The notes under the pieces were generated by a model. That model worked only from the letters and a program-made list of their open reading frames with translations, searched no databases and was not told where the DNA came from. From Sphaerisporangium sp. (GTDB lineage Bacteria > Actinomycetota > Actinomycetes > Streptosporangiales > Streptosporangiaceae): 56,165 bases of DNA. Where the stretch lies: positions 1 to 56,165 of the forward strand of contig JAOPYI010000241.1 in assembly GCA_025964675.1 (NCBI GenBank), in the 5' to 3' direction. How positions within the stretch are numbered: position 1 is the first letter of the stretch; each line of letters opens with the position of its first letter. Of this stretch, positions 33,934 through 42,979 are shown piece after piece. The translations under genes were made by a program, and so were the position numbers.

Positions 33934-35066
33934 TCCCGGTGATGCGGCCTTGGCTCGGACCTGAGGAGCAGGCGGCGGTGGCCGAGGTGATCTCTTCGGG
34001 CTGGATCGCGCAGGGACCCCGAGTGGCGGAGTTCGAGCGGGGCTTCGCGGAACACGTACAAGCCCTGCACGGCGTGGCCGTCTCCTCATGCACGACGGCG
34101 CTGCACCTCTCCCTGGTGCTGGCCGGCGTCGGCCCCGGCGACGAGGTGGTGGTGCCGTCGCTGTCGTTCATCGCGACCGCCAACGTCGTGCGGCACGCGG
34201 GCGCCGACCCGGTGTTCGCCGACATCGACCCGGTGACGGGCAACCTCACCGCCAAGACCATCGAGGCCGTCCTCACCCCGCGCACCCGCGCGGTGATCCT
34301 CGTCCACCAGGCGGGGGTACCCGCCGACGTCGACGAGGTCCGTACGGCGCACCCCGGGCTGACCATCATCGAGGACGCCGCGTGCGCCGCGGGATCCCTC
34401 TACAAGGACCGCCCCGTCGGCGCGGGGTCCCCGCTCGCCGCCTGGTCGTTCCACCCGCGCAAGCTGCTGACCACCGGCGAAGGCGGCATGCTCACGATGG
34501 AGGACGCCGACCAGGCTGCCCGCGCACGGCGGCTTCGCGAGCACGGCATGAGCGTCAGCGCCGCCGAGCGGCACGCGAAGGGCGTCACCACTCCCGAGCA
34601 GTACCTCGAGGTGGGGTTCAACTACCGGATGACCGACCTGCAGGCGGCGGTCGGGCTGGTACAGCTCGGCCGGCTGGCCGAGCTGATCGAGCGGCGGCGC
34701 GCCCTGGCGGCGCGCTACCACGAGCTGCTCGGGGACATCCCCGGAGTGCGTATGGTCACCGACCCCGACTACGGCCGGACGAACTACCAGTCATTCTGGG
34801 TGGCGCTGCCGGAGGACTTCCCGCTGGGCCGCGACGAGCTGATGGTTTTCCTGTCAGAAAGCGGCGTGTCCGCGCGGCGCGGCATCATGGCCGCCCATTT
34901 GGAGCCGGCCTACGCCGGCATGTCCAACACCGAGCTGCCCGCCACCGAGTGGCTGACCGCCAACTCGCTCGTCCTGCCGCTGTTCCACGCCATGACCGAG
35001 GCCGAGCAGGACCACGTGGCCGAGGCGATGCACGGGGCAGCGGCGGGGAGGCCGGTGCGAGCCTGA
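33930..35066 (+). CDS. DegT/DnrJ/EryC1-family sugar aminotransferase (first copy)
   Basis: PLP enzyme that transaminates a keto-sugar nucleotide, 378 residues. SSGWIAQGPRVAEFE and SSCTTALHLSLVLAGVGPGDE are typical; the PLP lysine is K178 in SFHPRKLLTTGEGG. The sequence is closer in style to ArnB/PglE/GnnB-type members than to the second copy at 38473. ATG 33930 has AGGAGG about 10 bases upstream. It follows the Gfo/Idh dehydrogenase and overlaps the next glycosyltransferase as TGATG. The pair resembles GnnA-GnnB, which make a 3-amino sugar from UDP-GlcNAc (inference). Confidence 0.92.
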   Translation: MIPVMRPWLGPEEQAAVAEVISSGWIAQGPRVAEFERGFAEHVQALHGVAVSSCTTALHLSLVLAGVGPGDEVVVPSLSFIATANVVRHAGADPVFADIDPVTGNLTAKTIEAVLTPRTRAVILVHQAGVPADVDEVRTAHPGLTIIEDAACAAGSLYKDRPVGAGSPLAAWSFHPRKLLTTGEGGMLTMEDADQAARARRLREHGMSVSAAERHAKGVTTPEQYLEVGFNYRMTDLQAAVGLVQLGRLAELIERRRALAARYHELLGDIPGVRMVTDPDYGRTNYQSFWVALPEDFPLGRDELMVFLSESGVSARRGIMAAHLEPAYAGMSNTELPATEWLTANSLVLPLFHAMTEAEQDHVAEAMHGAAAGRPVRA

Positions 35067-36310
35067 TGACACGCCGCATCGTGGTCTATCCACACTCGAT
35101 GGAAATCGGCGGCAGCCAGCTCAACGCCGTCGAGCTGGCGGCGGCGGTCCAGAAACTCGGCCACGAGGTAATCGTGATCAGTGAGCCGGGCCCGCTGGTG
35201 AGCAACGTGAAGGCAGCCGGCCTGGAGCACCACGAGCTGGACCCGCACCGGCGCCGCCCGTCGCGGACAACCATCCGCCGGCTGCGGTCCCTGGTCGAGT
35301 CGCGTGGGATCGACGTCGTGCACGGCTACGAATGGCCGCCCGGAGTCGAGGCCTACTACTCGGCCCTGCGTGACGCCGGCGGGTCCGCGACGGATCGGCG
35401 TCCGGTCACGGCCGTCTGCACGATCATGTCCCTAGTGGTCGCGCCCTTCCTGCCGCCGTCCTTGACCCTGGTGGTCGGCACCCGGGAGATCCAGGAGCGG
35501 ACCCTGCCCCACTACCGCCGGGTCCACCTGATCGAGCCCCCCGTGGACGTCTCCGCCAACGCGCCGGACCACCCCGTGGATGAGTTCCGGGAGAAGTTCG
35601 GCCTGGCTCCCGGACCGCTGGACATCGTGGTGGTCTGCCGGCTGGTGCCCGAGCTCAAGTTGGAGGGCATACTCACCGCGATCGACACTGTGGGGCGGCT
35701 CGCGGCCGACCTCGACCTGCGGCTGATCGTGGTGGGCGACGGCACGGCCCGCGCGCAGGTCGAGCAGCACGCCGCGGCGGCGAACGCGGCGGCGGGCCGC
35801 CGGGTGGTGGTGCTCACCGGTAAACTCGCCGACCCGCGCCCCGCCTACGCCGCCGCCACGGTCTGCCTCGGCATGGGCGGCTCGGCACTGCGCTCCCTGG
35901 CTTTCGCCAAGCCGCTGATCGTCCAGGGCGAGCACGGCTTCTTCGAGCTGCTCACGCCCGACAGCGAGCCGTTCTTCCTCAACCAAGGCTGGTACGGCCA
36001 GGGCGCAGGGCGAAACGAGGGACCGATCCGGTTCGAGGCGGCCGTGCGCAAGCTGTACGACGACCCGGAACTGCGGGGCAAACTGGGCCGGCACGGCAGG
36101 GACCTGGTGGTCGAGCGGTTCAGCCTCGAGAAAGCCGCCCGGGTCCAGGTCGACATCTACGAACAGGCGATCACCGAGCCTCCCTCGGCCCGTGACGCGC
36201 TCGGCACCGTCCAAGGCGTGGTGGCGTACAAGCTGCGCCGCCGTTACCAGCGGATGCGTGGCACGCACTCGCGTGATGACTTCAACGCGGTCGCCAAGGA
36301 CCGCGGGTGA
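35066..36310 (+). CDS. Glycosyltransferase (GT4-like)
   Basis: 414 residues, GT-B. The beginning VYPHSMEIGGSQLNAVELA has the glycine loop of GT4 enzymes. The second half has DIVVVCRLVPELKLEGILTA, LIVVGDGTARAQVE and GMGGSALRSLAFAKPLIVQG, the sugar-nucleotide side; the last is not the canonical EX7E. ATG 35066 overlaps the aminotransferase stop; the much longer frame opening at 34088 is out of frame with that gene. The end overlaps the flippase start by 4 bp. Confidence 0.88.
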   Translation: MTRRIVVYPHSMEIGGSQLNAVELAAAVQKLGHEVIVISEPGPLVSNVKAAGLEHHELDPHRRRPSRTTIRRLRSLVESRGIDVVHGYEWPPGVEAYYSALRDAGGSATDRRPVTAVCTIMSLVVAPFLPPSLTLVVGTREIQERTLPHYRRVHLIEPPVDVSANAPDHPVDEFREKFGLAPGPLDIVVVCRLVPELKLEGILTAIDTVGRLAADLDLRLIVVGDGTARAQVEQHAAAANAAAGRRVVVLTGKLADPRPAYAAATVCLGMGGSALRSLAFAKPLIVQGEHGFFELLTPDSEPFFLNQGWYGQGAGRNEGPIRFEAAVRKLYDDPELRGKLGRHGRDLVVERFSLEKAARVQVDIYEQAITEPPSARDALGTVQGVVAYKLRRRYQRMRGTHSRDDFNAVAKDRG

Positions 36311-37809
36311 CCGGTTCCGAGCCCACATCCGACGAACCTGGAGACGCCTCGCTGAAGGCGCGGGCGGGCCGCGCCGTGGGATGGAGCGTGCTGAGCACCA
36401 TCAGCGCCCGGTTCGGCACGATGGCCATCGGCATCGTGCTCGCCCGGGTGCTCGGGCCCCTCGAGTTCGGCACCTACGCCGTCGCGCTCGTGGCCTTGCT
36501 CGCCATGCTGAGTATGAACGAGCTGGGGGTCAGCCTCGCGGTGGTGCGATGGCCAGGCGACCCGCGCCGGATCGTCCCCACGGTCACGACGATGGCCACG
36601 GCGTCGAGCCTGGTTATCTGCGTCGGCGTAATGATCGTCGCTCCCGCGTTCGCCGAGGCCATGGGGAATCCGGCGGCGACCGGGCCAGTGCGGGTGCTAG
36701 GGCTGAGCGTGCTCATCAACGGGGTCGTCTCGACCTCGGCCGCGCTGATGCAGCGGGACTTCATGCAGGGCCGAAAGGCGATCGTGGACCAGGCCGACAA
36801 CTGGCTCGGCGCGGTGGTGTCGCTTGCCCTGGCAGTGCTGGGCTGGGGCGCCATGAGCCTGGCCGTGGGCCGCCTCTGCGGCTCGTTGGCCGGCGGCCTG
36901 CTCTGCGTGGTGTTCGCTCCTCACCGGCTGCGCTTCGGTTTCGACCCAGAGGTGGCCCGGCGGCTCCTGGCGTTCGGGATACCGCTGGCCGGTTCCTCGC
37001 TGGTGGTGTTCGCCGCGGGGTACGTCGACCAGATCATGGTCGGGCACCTGCTCGGCCCGGTCGCCCTGGGCTTCTACGGGATCGCGTTCAACCTGTCCGG
37101 GTGGCCGATCACGGTGTTCTCCAAGCCGGTGCGCGCCGTGGCCCCGGCCGCGTTCGCCCGGCTCCAGCATGACCGGCCATCCCTGAACCGGGCCTTCCTG
37201 AGCACCGCGGGCCTGCTGGTGGGGCTCACCGCGCCCGTGTGCCTGCTGCTCAGCGGCAGCGCTCCGGCGCTGATCCGGTTCGTGTACGGCGAGCAGTGGG
37301 GGCCGGCCGCAGACGTGCTGGTGTGGCTTGGCGTGTTCGCGAGCCTGCGCATCCTGTCGGAACTCATGTACGACTACCTGGTGGTGCTGGAGCGCTCGCG
37401 GGCCGTCTTCTGCATCCAGGTGCTGTGGCTCTGCGCCGTGGCCCCCGCGGTTTACACAGGCATCCAGGTGGGCGGGCTGCGGGGAGCGCCGATCGCGCTC
37501 GTCGCGGTCTCGTTGGTCGTGGTGATCCCCGCGTACATCTTCGCGGTGGGCCGCACGGGCGTCGGCACAGTGTCGCTGCTCGGCAGGTTCCTGCCAGGTG
37601 CGCTCACCGCGGTGGTGGTCTTCGGAGCCAGCACGCTAGCCGTACGCCTGATACCCGTCGACCTGCTCGCCTTGGCCGTCGCCGGTCTGGTGGGCGTTGG
37701 GGCGGCGGCGCTGTACGGCTACCGTAACCGGCACGTCCTGCGAAGCTTCAAGGAGACGAGCGTGACCGAATCACCCCGGGCCAGGCCTGGCGTCGGGCAA
37801 GCGACGTGA
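36307..37809 (+). CDS. wzx: Wzx-type polysaccharide flippase (MATE-like/MVF superfamily)
   Basis: 500 residues with about 12-14 membrane helices. It begins with RAVGWSVLSTISARFGTMAIGIVLARVLGP, shortened here in motif terms to GWSVLSTISARF and ARVLGPLEFGTYA, the hallmark of lipid-linked oligosaccharide exporters. LLGPVALGFYGIAFNLS and the final RNRHVLRSF are also typical. It would flip undecaprenyl-linked repeat units. GTG 36307 overlaps the previous stop by 4 bp, and its stop overlaps the next GTG by 4 bp. Confidence 0.9.
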   Translation: MTGSEPTSDEPGDASLKARAGRAVGWSVLSTISARFGTMAIGIVLARVLGPLEFGTYAVALVALLAMLSMNELGVSLAVVRWPGDPRRIVPTVTTMATASSLVICVGVMIVAPAFAEAMGNPAATGPVRVLGLSVLINGVVSTSAALMQRDFMQGRKAIVDQADNWLGAVVSLALAVLGWGAMSLAVGRLCGSLAGGLLCVVFAPHRLRFGFDPEVARRLLAFGIPLAGSSLVVFAAGYVDQIMVGHLLGPVALGFYGIAFNLSGWPITVFSKPVRAVAPAAFARLQHDRPSLNRAFLSTAGLLVGLTAPVCLLLSGSAPALIRFVYGEQWGPAADVLVWLGVFASLRILSELMYDYLVVLERSRAVFCIQVLWLCAVAPAVYTGIQVGGLRGAPIALVAVSLVVVIPAYIFAVGRTGVGTVSLLGRFLPGALTAVVVFGASTLAVRLIPVDLLALAVAGLVGVGAAALYGYRNRHVLRSFKETSVTESPRARPGVGQAT

Positions 37810-38471
37810 CTCCCCTGCTCATCGTCGGCGCGGGTGGCTTCGCCCGGGAGACCGCGCAGCTCGTCCACGCGATCAACGACGACTCACCCACGTGGGAGCT
37901 GCTCGGCCACCTCGACGACGACCCGGCCAAACACGGCACCGTCGTCGATGGCGTGCCGGTGCTGGCCGGGTCCGACGAGGCGGTGAAGCAGGACCACGCA
38001 CAGGTCGTAGTCTGCACGGGAAGTCCCCGCGACTATGCCAGCCGAGCCCGGATCGTCGCCCGTCTCGGCCTGCCTCAGGAACGGTACGCCACGCTTGTCC
38101 ACCCGAGCGCGAGCCTGTCCCGGTCGTCGTCGATCGGTGTGGGCTCGGTCGTGCTCGCCCAGGTGGTGCTGACCGCCGCGGTCACCGTCGGAGCGCACGT
38201 CAGCGTGATGCCCCACGTGACGCTCACGCACGACGACGTCGTCGGGGACTTCGCCACGCTCGCCGCGGGCGTGCGGCTGGCCGGTGGTGTCCACGTCGAG
38301 CCGGGAGCCTACGTCGGTTCTGGCGCGCTTGTCCGGGAAGCCCTCACGGTCGGCTCCTACGCCCTTGTCGGCATGGGCTCGGTCGTCACCCGTGACATCC
38401 CTCGCCGAGAGGTCTGGGCCGGCGTACCCGCCCGTTTCATCCGTCCAGCCACAGTTACCACGGAGCACTGA
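37806..38471 (+). CDS. NeuD/PglD-type sugar O/N-acetyltransferase
   Basis: 221 residues. The N-terminal Rossmann-like part LLIVGAGGFARETAQLV binds the nucleotide sugar; the C-terminal left-handed beta-helix has hexapeptide turns (IGVGSVVLAQVVLTAAVTVGA, in parts VGAHVSVMPHVTLTHDDVVG) and the final GVPARFI. PglD and VioB of this family acetylate 4-amino sugars with acetyl-CoA. It sits between the flippase and the second aminotransferase, so a 4-acetamido-dideoxy sugar is a fair guess. GTG 37806; the next ATG is one base after its stop. Confidence 0.9.
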   Translation: MTPLLIVGAGGFARETAQLVHAINDDSPTWELLGHLDDDPAKHGTVVDGVPVLAGSDEAVKQDHAQVVVCTGSPRDYASRARIVARLGLPQERYATLVHPSASLSRSSSIGVGSVVLAQVVLTAAVTVGAHVSVMPHVTLTHDDVVGDFATLAAGVRLAGGVHVEPGAYVGSGALVREALTVGSYALVGMGSVVTRDIPRREVWAGVPARFIRPATVTTEH

Positions 38472-38472
38472 C

Positions 38473-39570
38473 ATGATTCCCTTCGTTGATCTGCGAGCGG
38501 CCCACGCCGAGGTGGCCGAGGAGGTGCTCCAAGGCTTCGACCGGGTGCTGCGGAACACGGCCTTCGTCCAAGGGCCGGACGTCACCGCCTTCGAGGAGGA
38601 GTACGCGGCCTTCTCCGGCGTGCCGTACTGCGTCGGCGCCGGCAACGGCACCGACGCCATCGAGCTGGCCCTTCGCGCGTGCCACCTGGCGCCCGGCGCC
38701 GGTGCGGTGCTGCCGGCCAACACGTTCGTCGCCACGGCCGAGGCGGTCGTGCGGGCCGGCCTGCGACCGGTGCTGGCCGACTGCGACGACGACTTCCTCC
38801 TGATCGATCCGGAATCGGCCGCCACCGCCGTAGGGCCGGACACCGCGGCGATCCTCCCTGTCCACCTGTACGGCCAGCAGGCCCCCATGGCCGCCGTACA
38901 CGCGCTGGCCGAGCGGCACAGCCTCACCGTCGTCGAGGACGCCGCGCAGTCCCAGGGCTCGGAGCAGGCCGGGCGCCCACCGGTCGGCCTGGCCGCGACG
39001 AGCTTCTACCCGGGCAAGAACCTCGGCGCGTACGGCGAGGCGGGAGCCGTGCTCACCTCCTCGTCCGAGCTCGCCCGTGCGTTCCGGATGCTCACCAGCC
39101 ACGGCAGCGAGGTGAAGTACCAGCACGAGACCCTCGGCTTCAACTCGCGCCTGGACACCCTCCAGGCCGTGGTACTGCGGGCCAAGCTCAAGCACCTGGC
39201 ACGGTGGAACGAGCTGCGCCGCGCGGCGGCCGACCGCTACGAGTCACTCCTGTCCGACATCGACGGGGTACGACTGCCGCGCACGGCGCCCGGCAACGCC
39301 CATGTCTGGCACCTGTACGTCATCCGCGTGCCCGAGCGTGACAGGGTGCTGGCCGGACTCCAGGAGGCCGGAGTGCAGGCACAGATCCACTACCCGTTGC
39401 CCGTGCACCTCCAGCCGGCGTTCCGCCACCTCGGCCACGGCCCCGGCGACTTCCCGGTGGCCGAGGCCGCGGCCCGGGAAATCCTGTCTCTCCCGATGCA
39501 CCCCCACCTGACCGCCGGCCAGCAGGAGCAGGTCGCCGAGACCCTGGACAAGATGCTCCGGCAGATCTAG
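38473..39570 (+). CDS. DegT/DnrJ/EryC1-family sugar aminotransferase (second copy)
   Basis: 365 residues. VPYCVGAGNGTDAIELALRA and the PLP lysine K182 in SFYPGKNLGAYGEAGAVLT match the FdtB/QdtB/TylB group, which mostly forms 3-amino-3,6-dideoxy sugars from dTDP intermediates. The window has rmlA and rmlB to supply dTDP-4-keto-6-deoxyglucose, but no FdtA/QdtA-like ketoisomerase. ATG 38473, one base after the acetyltransferase stop. Last gene of the operon; it is convergent with the polymerase gene, with 36 bases between. Confidence 0.91.
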   Translation: MIPFVDLRAAHAEVAEEVLQGFDRVLRNTAFVQGPDVTAFEEEYAAFSGVPYCVGAGNGTDAIELALRACHLAPGAGAVLPANTFVATAEAVVRAGLRPVLADCDDDFLLIDPESAATAVGPDTAAILPVHLYGQQAPMAAVHALAERHSLTVVEDAAQSQGSEQAGRPPVGLAATSFYPGKNLGAYGEAGAVLTSSSELARAFRMLTSHGSEVKYQHETLGFNSRLDTLQAVVLRAKLKHLARWNELRRAAADRYESLLSDIDGVRLPRTAPGNAHVWHLYVIRVPERDRVLAGLQEAGVQAQIHYPLPVHLQPAFRHLGHGPGDFPVAEAAAREILSLPMHPHLTAGQQEQVAETLDKMLRQI

Positions 39571-39606
39571 GGCTGTCACCTCAGAAGCGAGCCTGGAAGG
39601 AAAGCT

Positions 39607-40965
39607 CTAGACAGCAGGCTCGTGCACCTCGGGTGACCTCTGCGTCTGCAGCCGCCACAACGCGCCGCAGCACCCGAGGATCAGGAACATCAAGTTCGTG
39701 ATCATTGGGAAGCTGAAGGCGTCGAAGGTTCCGAAGCCGAAGGTCGCGGCCGCTGTCGCGGCGGCGAAGCACTGGGCGAGGTGGCGGGTCTCATCATCGG
39801 CCGAAGCCCGCCTGGCCCCTCGGGCCAGGAACCATCCGGCGAGGAGGAAGACGATCAGCGCAAGCACGCCGACAAGGCCCGTCTCCAGCGCTGACATGAG
39901 GTACTGGTTGTCGATCACGCGGTAGATGCGCGGAAGGTACGTGGCGAAGCCCTGCCCGAAAAGCGGACGTTGCGACACCGCCAGGACGACCGCGTCGTAG
40001 TCGCCGGTGCGTGTGGTGGAGTTCTCGTCCGACCCGATCACGGAGACGAGGCTCAGCACGGTGCCGATGAGACCGGGAATCAACAAGCGCATCAGGATCG
40101 AGGCGGCACCGAAGATGAGCAGGGCCCTCAGTCGCCACTCGGAGGGCCAAGTGGGCAGAAGCACCAGCATCACGACGAACATGCCGAGGATGGCCGAACG
40201 CGAGACCGTCATCGGCAGCGCGCTTGCGATCAGCGCCACCATCAGCCACCGCTTCCTGCGCTGCTGGGGAACGCGGCAGTAGATCGCTCCATGTAGGGCG
40301 AGCGGCAGCACGACGGCGAGGACCACTCCCAGTTCGATCGGATGGGTGGCGGTGCCTGCGGGGCGGAAGAAGCCTTCGCGCTCGAACAGCACGGCCGAGC
40401 CCTTCTGCACGAGCCCGGGCAGGGCGAGGTACTGGGTGACCTCGATGCCGGTGAAGAACTGCATCATGGCGATGAACGCCGGGAACGACGCCCCGATCAC
40501 GATGCGGCGCCGGAGCGTCTCCAGCCGCTCCATGCTGTTGATGCCGTCAGCGGTGACCAGAGCGATCCCCGCCCACCCGCCGGCCAGCACGAGCCCCAGG
40601 TCGGCGGCGTTGACCTCCTCGGCCGACAGCGGCCGGGTCGTCGCCGCGATATAGCTCGCGAGGAGGGCCAGGCAGAAGAAGAAGATGACCGGGCGGACGG
40701 GCTGCCGGCCGCGGATGGGGGTCCACTGCGGCGAAAGCCTGGACAGGAGATACCAGACCAACAGCAGCACGGCAACGATCGAGGAAGGGGAGCCCGCTCC
40801 ACCGAGGGGGCCTACCACGTACCGGGCCGGCATTACGAACAGGATCACCAGAAAGAACGTCATGATCGACACCGCGTCGACGCGGGCCTTCGGCAGCTTG
40901 ATCCGGCGTTCAGGTGGCCGGGGAGCGGGGCTGTGAACCCGCGCGGCATGCGACGTGCTGGTCAC
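39607..40965 (-). CDS. wzy: Wzy/O-antigen-ligase-like polysaccharide polymerase
   Basis: 452 residues, ten or more membrane helices. A large extracytoplasmic loop holds SRSAILGMFVVMLVLL and TTRTGDYDAVVLAVSQRPLFGQGFATY, which resembles the Wzy_C/O-antigen ligase region. It would join repeat units outside the membrane. GTG 40965 overlaps the Wzz stop by 4 bp, so chain-length control and polymerisation are coupled. Ligase versus polymerase cannot be told from sequence; the Wzx and Wzz neighbours favour polymerase. Confidence 0.87.
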   Translation of the reverse strand: MTSTSHAARVHSPAPRPPERRIKLPKARVDAVSIMTFFLVILFVMPARYVVGPLGGAGSPSSIVAVLLLVWYLLSRLSPQWTPIRGRQPVRPVIFFFCLALLASYIAATTRPLSAEEVNAADLGLVLAGGWAGIALVTADGINSMERLETLRRRIVIGASFPAFIAMMQFFTGIEVTQYLALPGLVQKGSAVLFEREGFFRPAGTATHPIELGVVLAVVLPLALHGAIYCRVPQQRRKRWLMVALIASALPMTVSRSAILGMFVVMLVLLPTWPSEWRLRALLIFGAASILMRLLIPGLIGTVLSLVSVIGSDENSTTRTGDYDAVVLAVSQRPLFGQGFATYLPRIYRVIDNQYLMSALETGLVGVLALIVFLLAGWFLARGARRASADDETRHLAQCFAAATAAATFGFGTFDAFSFPMITNLMFLILGCCGALWRLQTQRSPEVHEPAV

Positions 40966-42038
40966 CGACCTGGCCTGGTGGGATCGAACACGACGTACGG
41001 CTCATCATCAGGGCCCCCCAAGGTGGGCCTTCCCGACCTGGAGGCGGGCTGTGGCCCCTGCCCCGGCTTCCCTCCGTTGCCTGCCGCGTGCTTCGATCGG
41101 GGCGCGGGGCCAGACGGAGGGGCACCCTGGGGCCGCTCCTTGTCGTCGGACCAGACGTAGAGGTTCTCCTCTGTGCGCTGCTGGTTCGCCCACGGGTCAC
41201 GCGGCTCGGGAGGCGGCGCGTTCTTCGCCGTGGAAGGCACCCGGCGGTCGTAGGGCCCAGCGGGGGGCGGCTCGATCGGTCTCGGGGGCCGTGCGGGGGG
41301 CCTGCTGCCTGGCATGGGGCCACCCCCGGGGCGGGGGGCGGCGCCACCGGCCGAGCGCGAGGCGCGCTGCGGGTGCGAGGGGCCCGTTGGGGGGTGCCCC
41401 GCTCCCGAGGTCACCTGGCCGGACTGAGCCTGCCGCCGGCGCTTCTGCGCCATCGACTCCAGGAACAGCGGCACACCGATGGTCAGCAGCATGCCGCCGG
41501 CGAAGATGATCACTAGGAGCCGGATCTTCGCCTGCGGGGTCACCTGGGCCTTGTCGGTGGAGGTGACGAGCTCGGCCCGGATCGTCGCATCGGGCACGAT
41601 GGCGGACTTCCGCTGCATCTCGGTGAGCCGCGCCTGGCTCAGCGTCACGAGCGTGTCCATCGTGGCCTGGGCGACCTTGGGGTCGGGGCCTGTGGCAGTG
41701 ATGTCGAGGAGCGGTCCACGGGAGTCCTGGGCGAGGCCCACGGTGAAAGTGGCTGTATTGCCCTCGTCCTTGAGCTTCTGCAGAGTGCGCTCGTCGCTCA
41801 TGTTTCGCGCGATGACCTCGGCCGTGATGGTCAGCGACGCGTCGAAGGCTAGCCAGGGGTTTCCGCCGACCGGCTGTGATCCCTTCCTGGACGACAAGAA
41901 GACGACGGTGGCTTTCGATTCGTACTGCCAGGGGATCGCTATGAGCGCCCCCACCGTCGCCGCGAGCGTGACGGCCATCAGTGCCACCGTCACCGGCCAC
42001 CGCCGGAGCAGCGCACGCAGCGAATCAAGCAGGTCCAT
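40962..42038 (-). CDS. Wzz-type chain-length determinant with Pro/Gly-rich tail
   Basis: 358 residues. A first membrane helix (VTVALMAVTLAATVGALIAI) is followed by YESKATVVFLSSRKGSQPVGG and an extracytoplasmic helical part; a second helix is LLVIIFAGGMLLTIGVPLFL (about 175-195). The remaining ~160 residues are cytoplasmic and rich in Pro, Gly, Arg and Ser, without a tyrosine-kinase domain or Walker motif. It sets polymer length with the adjacent polymerase. No BY-kinase partner is in the window. Confidence 0.87.
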   Translation of the reverse strand: MDLLDSLRALLRRWPVTVALMAVTLAATVGALIAIPWQYESKATVVFLSSRKGSQPVGGNPWLAFDASLTITAEVIARNMSDERTLQKLKDEGNTATFTVGLAQDSRGPLLDITATGPDPKVAQATMDTLVTLSQARLTEMQRKSAIVPDATIRAELVTSTDKAQVTPQAKIRLLVIIFAGGMLLTIGVPLFLESMAQKRRRQAQSGQVTSGAGHPPTGPSHPQRASRSAGGAAPRPGGGPMPGSRPPARPPRPIEPPPAGPYDRRVPSTAKNAPPPEPRDPWANQQRTEENLYVWSDDKERPQGAPPSGPAPRSKHAAGNGGKPGQGPQPASRSGRPTLGGPDDEPYVVFDPTRPGR

Positions 42039-42208
42039 AATGTCCCTTCACCCCCGCCCGGCCGACCAACATCTGTCATTCCCACCCCTGCCGGGCCGCG
42101 AAGGTAGGACGCGCGAGAGCCTCGGCGCGTTGTCATCGCCTCAAGTGTTTCCTCTAGGCGGTTCCTTTACTAGCCTCGTCCCAAGACTAAGCACGCCTGT
42201 GCCACGAT

Positions 42209-42901
42209 GTGTCGGTGCGAAGGCGATTGGTTGTGCGGAGTTGCTGCCTGGCGCTGATCTTCCTGATCGCCGCCTGGGCGGTGCTCTGGGTAAGATATCG
42301 ATCACCTCTCTACCAGAGTTCGGTCACCGTTGCGTTCATAACCAAGACGAACCACTACCAAGGTGAGGTCTACGACCACTTCACCGACAACCACATCTAT
42401 ATGGCGCTGGCGAGCGCCCGCTTTTTCGACAACCCCGGCACGCAAGAGCGTCTCCGCAGCATGGGAGGCACCGCCGACTTCCACTACAAGGTGGCGCACT
42501 GGGGCAATGAGGAGCTCCCGGTGTACGGCCAGCCGTACGCCACGCTGCAGGCTCTCTCCGACGACCCCAAGGCATCGATTGACACGCTCAACCTGGCACT
42601 CCAGATGCTTACCCAGAAGGTCAAGCGCATGCAAACCTCGGTGGGAGCCAGCGGCCAAGTGATGATCACGTCGGAGCCCATCGGCTCGATCACGGGGCCA
42701 GAGCACCAGGGCCTCCAGAGGAGTCGCGCAATCGTCGGCATCGCGCTCATGGCCCTGCTCGCCTCAGCGGCGATGCTCTCGGCCACCCGCGACCGGAGTG
42801 GCGGCCAGTTCGGGGGGCCGCCTGCGCGAAGCCAGGTGAACACCAGGGGACCGGCGAGGCGGGCGCACCCTGCCCGCCTCGGAGCGAGCCCCAATCTCTG
42901 A
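42209..42901 (+). CDS. Short Wzz-like membrane protein
   Basis: 230 residues with one helix near the N terminus (CCLALIFLIAAWAVLWV) and one near residue 170-190 (AIVGIALMALLASAAML). Between them YRSPLYQSSVTVAFITK and the length of the loop resemble the N-terminal Wzz domain. The C-terminal ~35 residues are basic and Pro/Arg-rich. GTG 42209 is the likely start, with no good ribosome-binding site. It is divergent from the other Wzz gene across 170 bp, where TTGTCA (42130) and TCTAGG (42153) could be a weak plus-strand promoter. It may pair with the larger Wzz. Confidence 0.75.
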   Translation: MSVRRRLVVRSCCLALIFLIAAWAVLWVRYRSPLYQSSVTVAFITKTNHYQGEVYDHFTDNHIYMALASARFFDNPGTQERLRSMGGTADFHYKVAHWGNEELPVYGQPYATLQALSDDPKASIDTLNLALQMLTQKVKRMQTSVGASGQVMITSEPIGSITGPEHQGLQRSRAIVGIALMALLASAAMLSATRDRSGGQFGGPPARSQVNTRGPARRAHPARLGASPNL

Positions 42902-42979
42902 TGTGATCGGCAAGCAGGTGACCGCGCTCCGGGCGACCCGGTTTGGAGCGTTCCGCAGATCAATGATCTGGAGTTCTTC

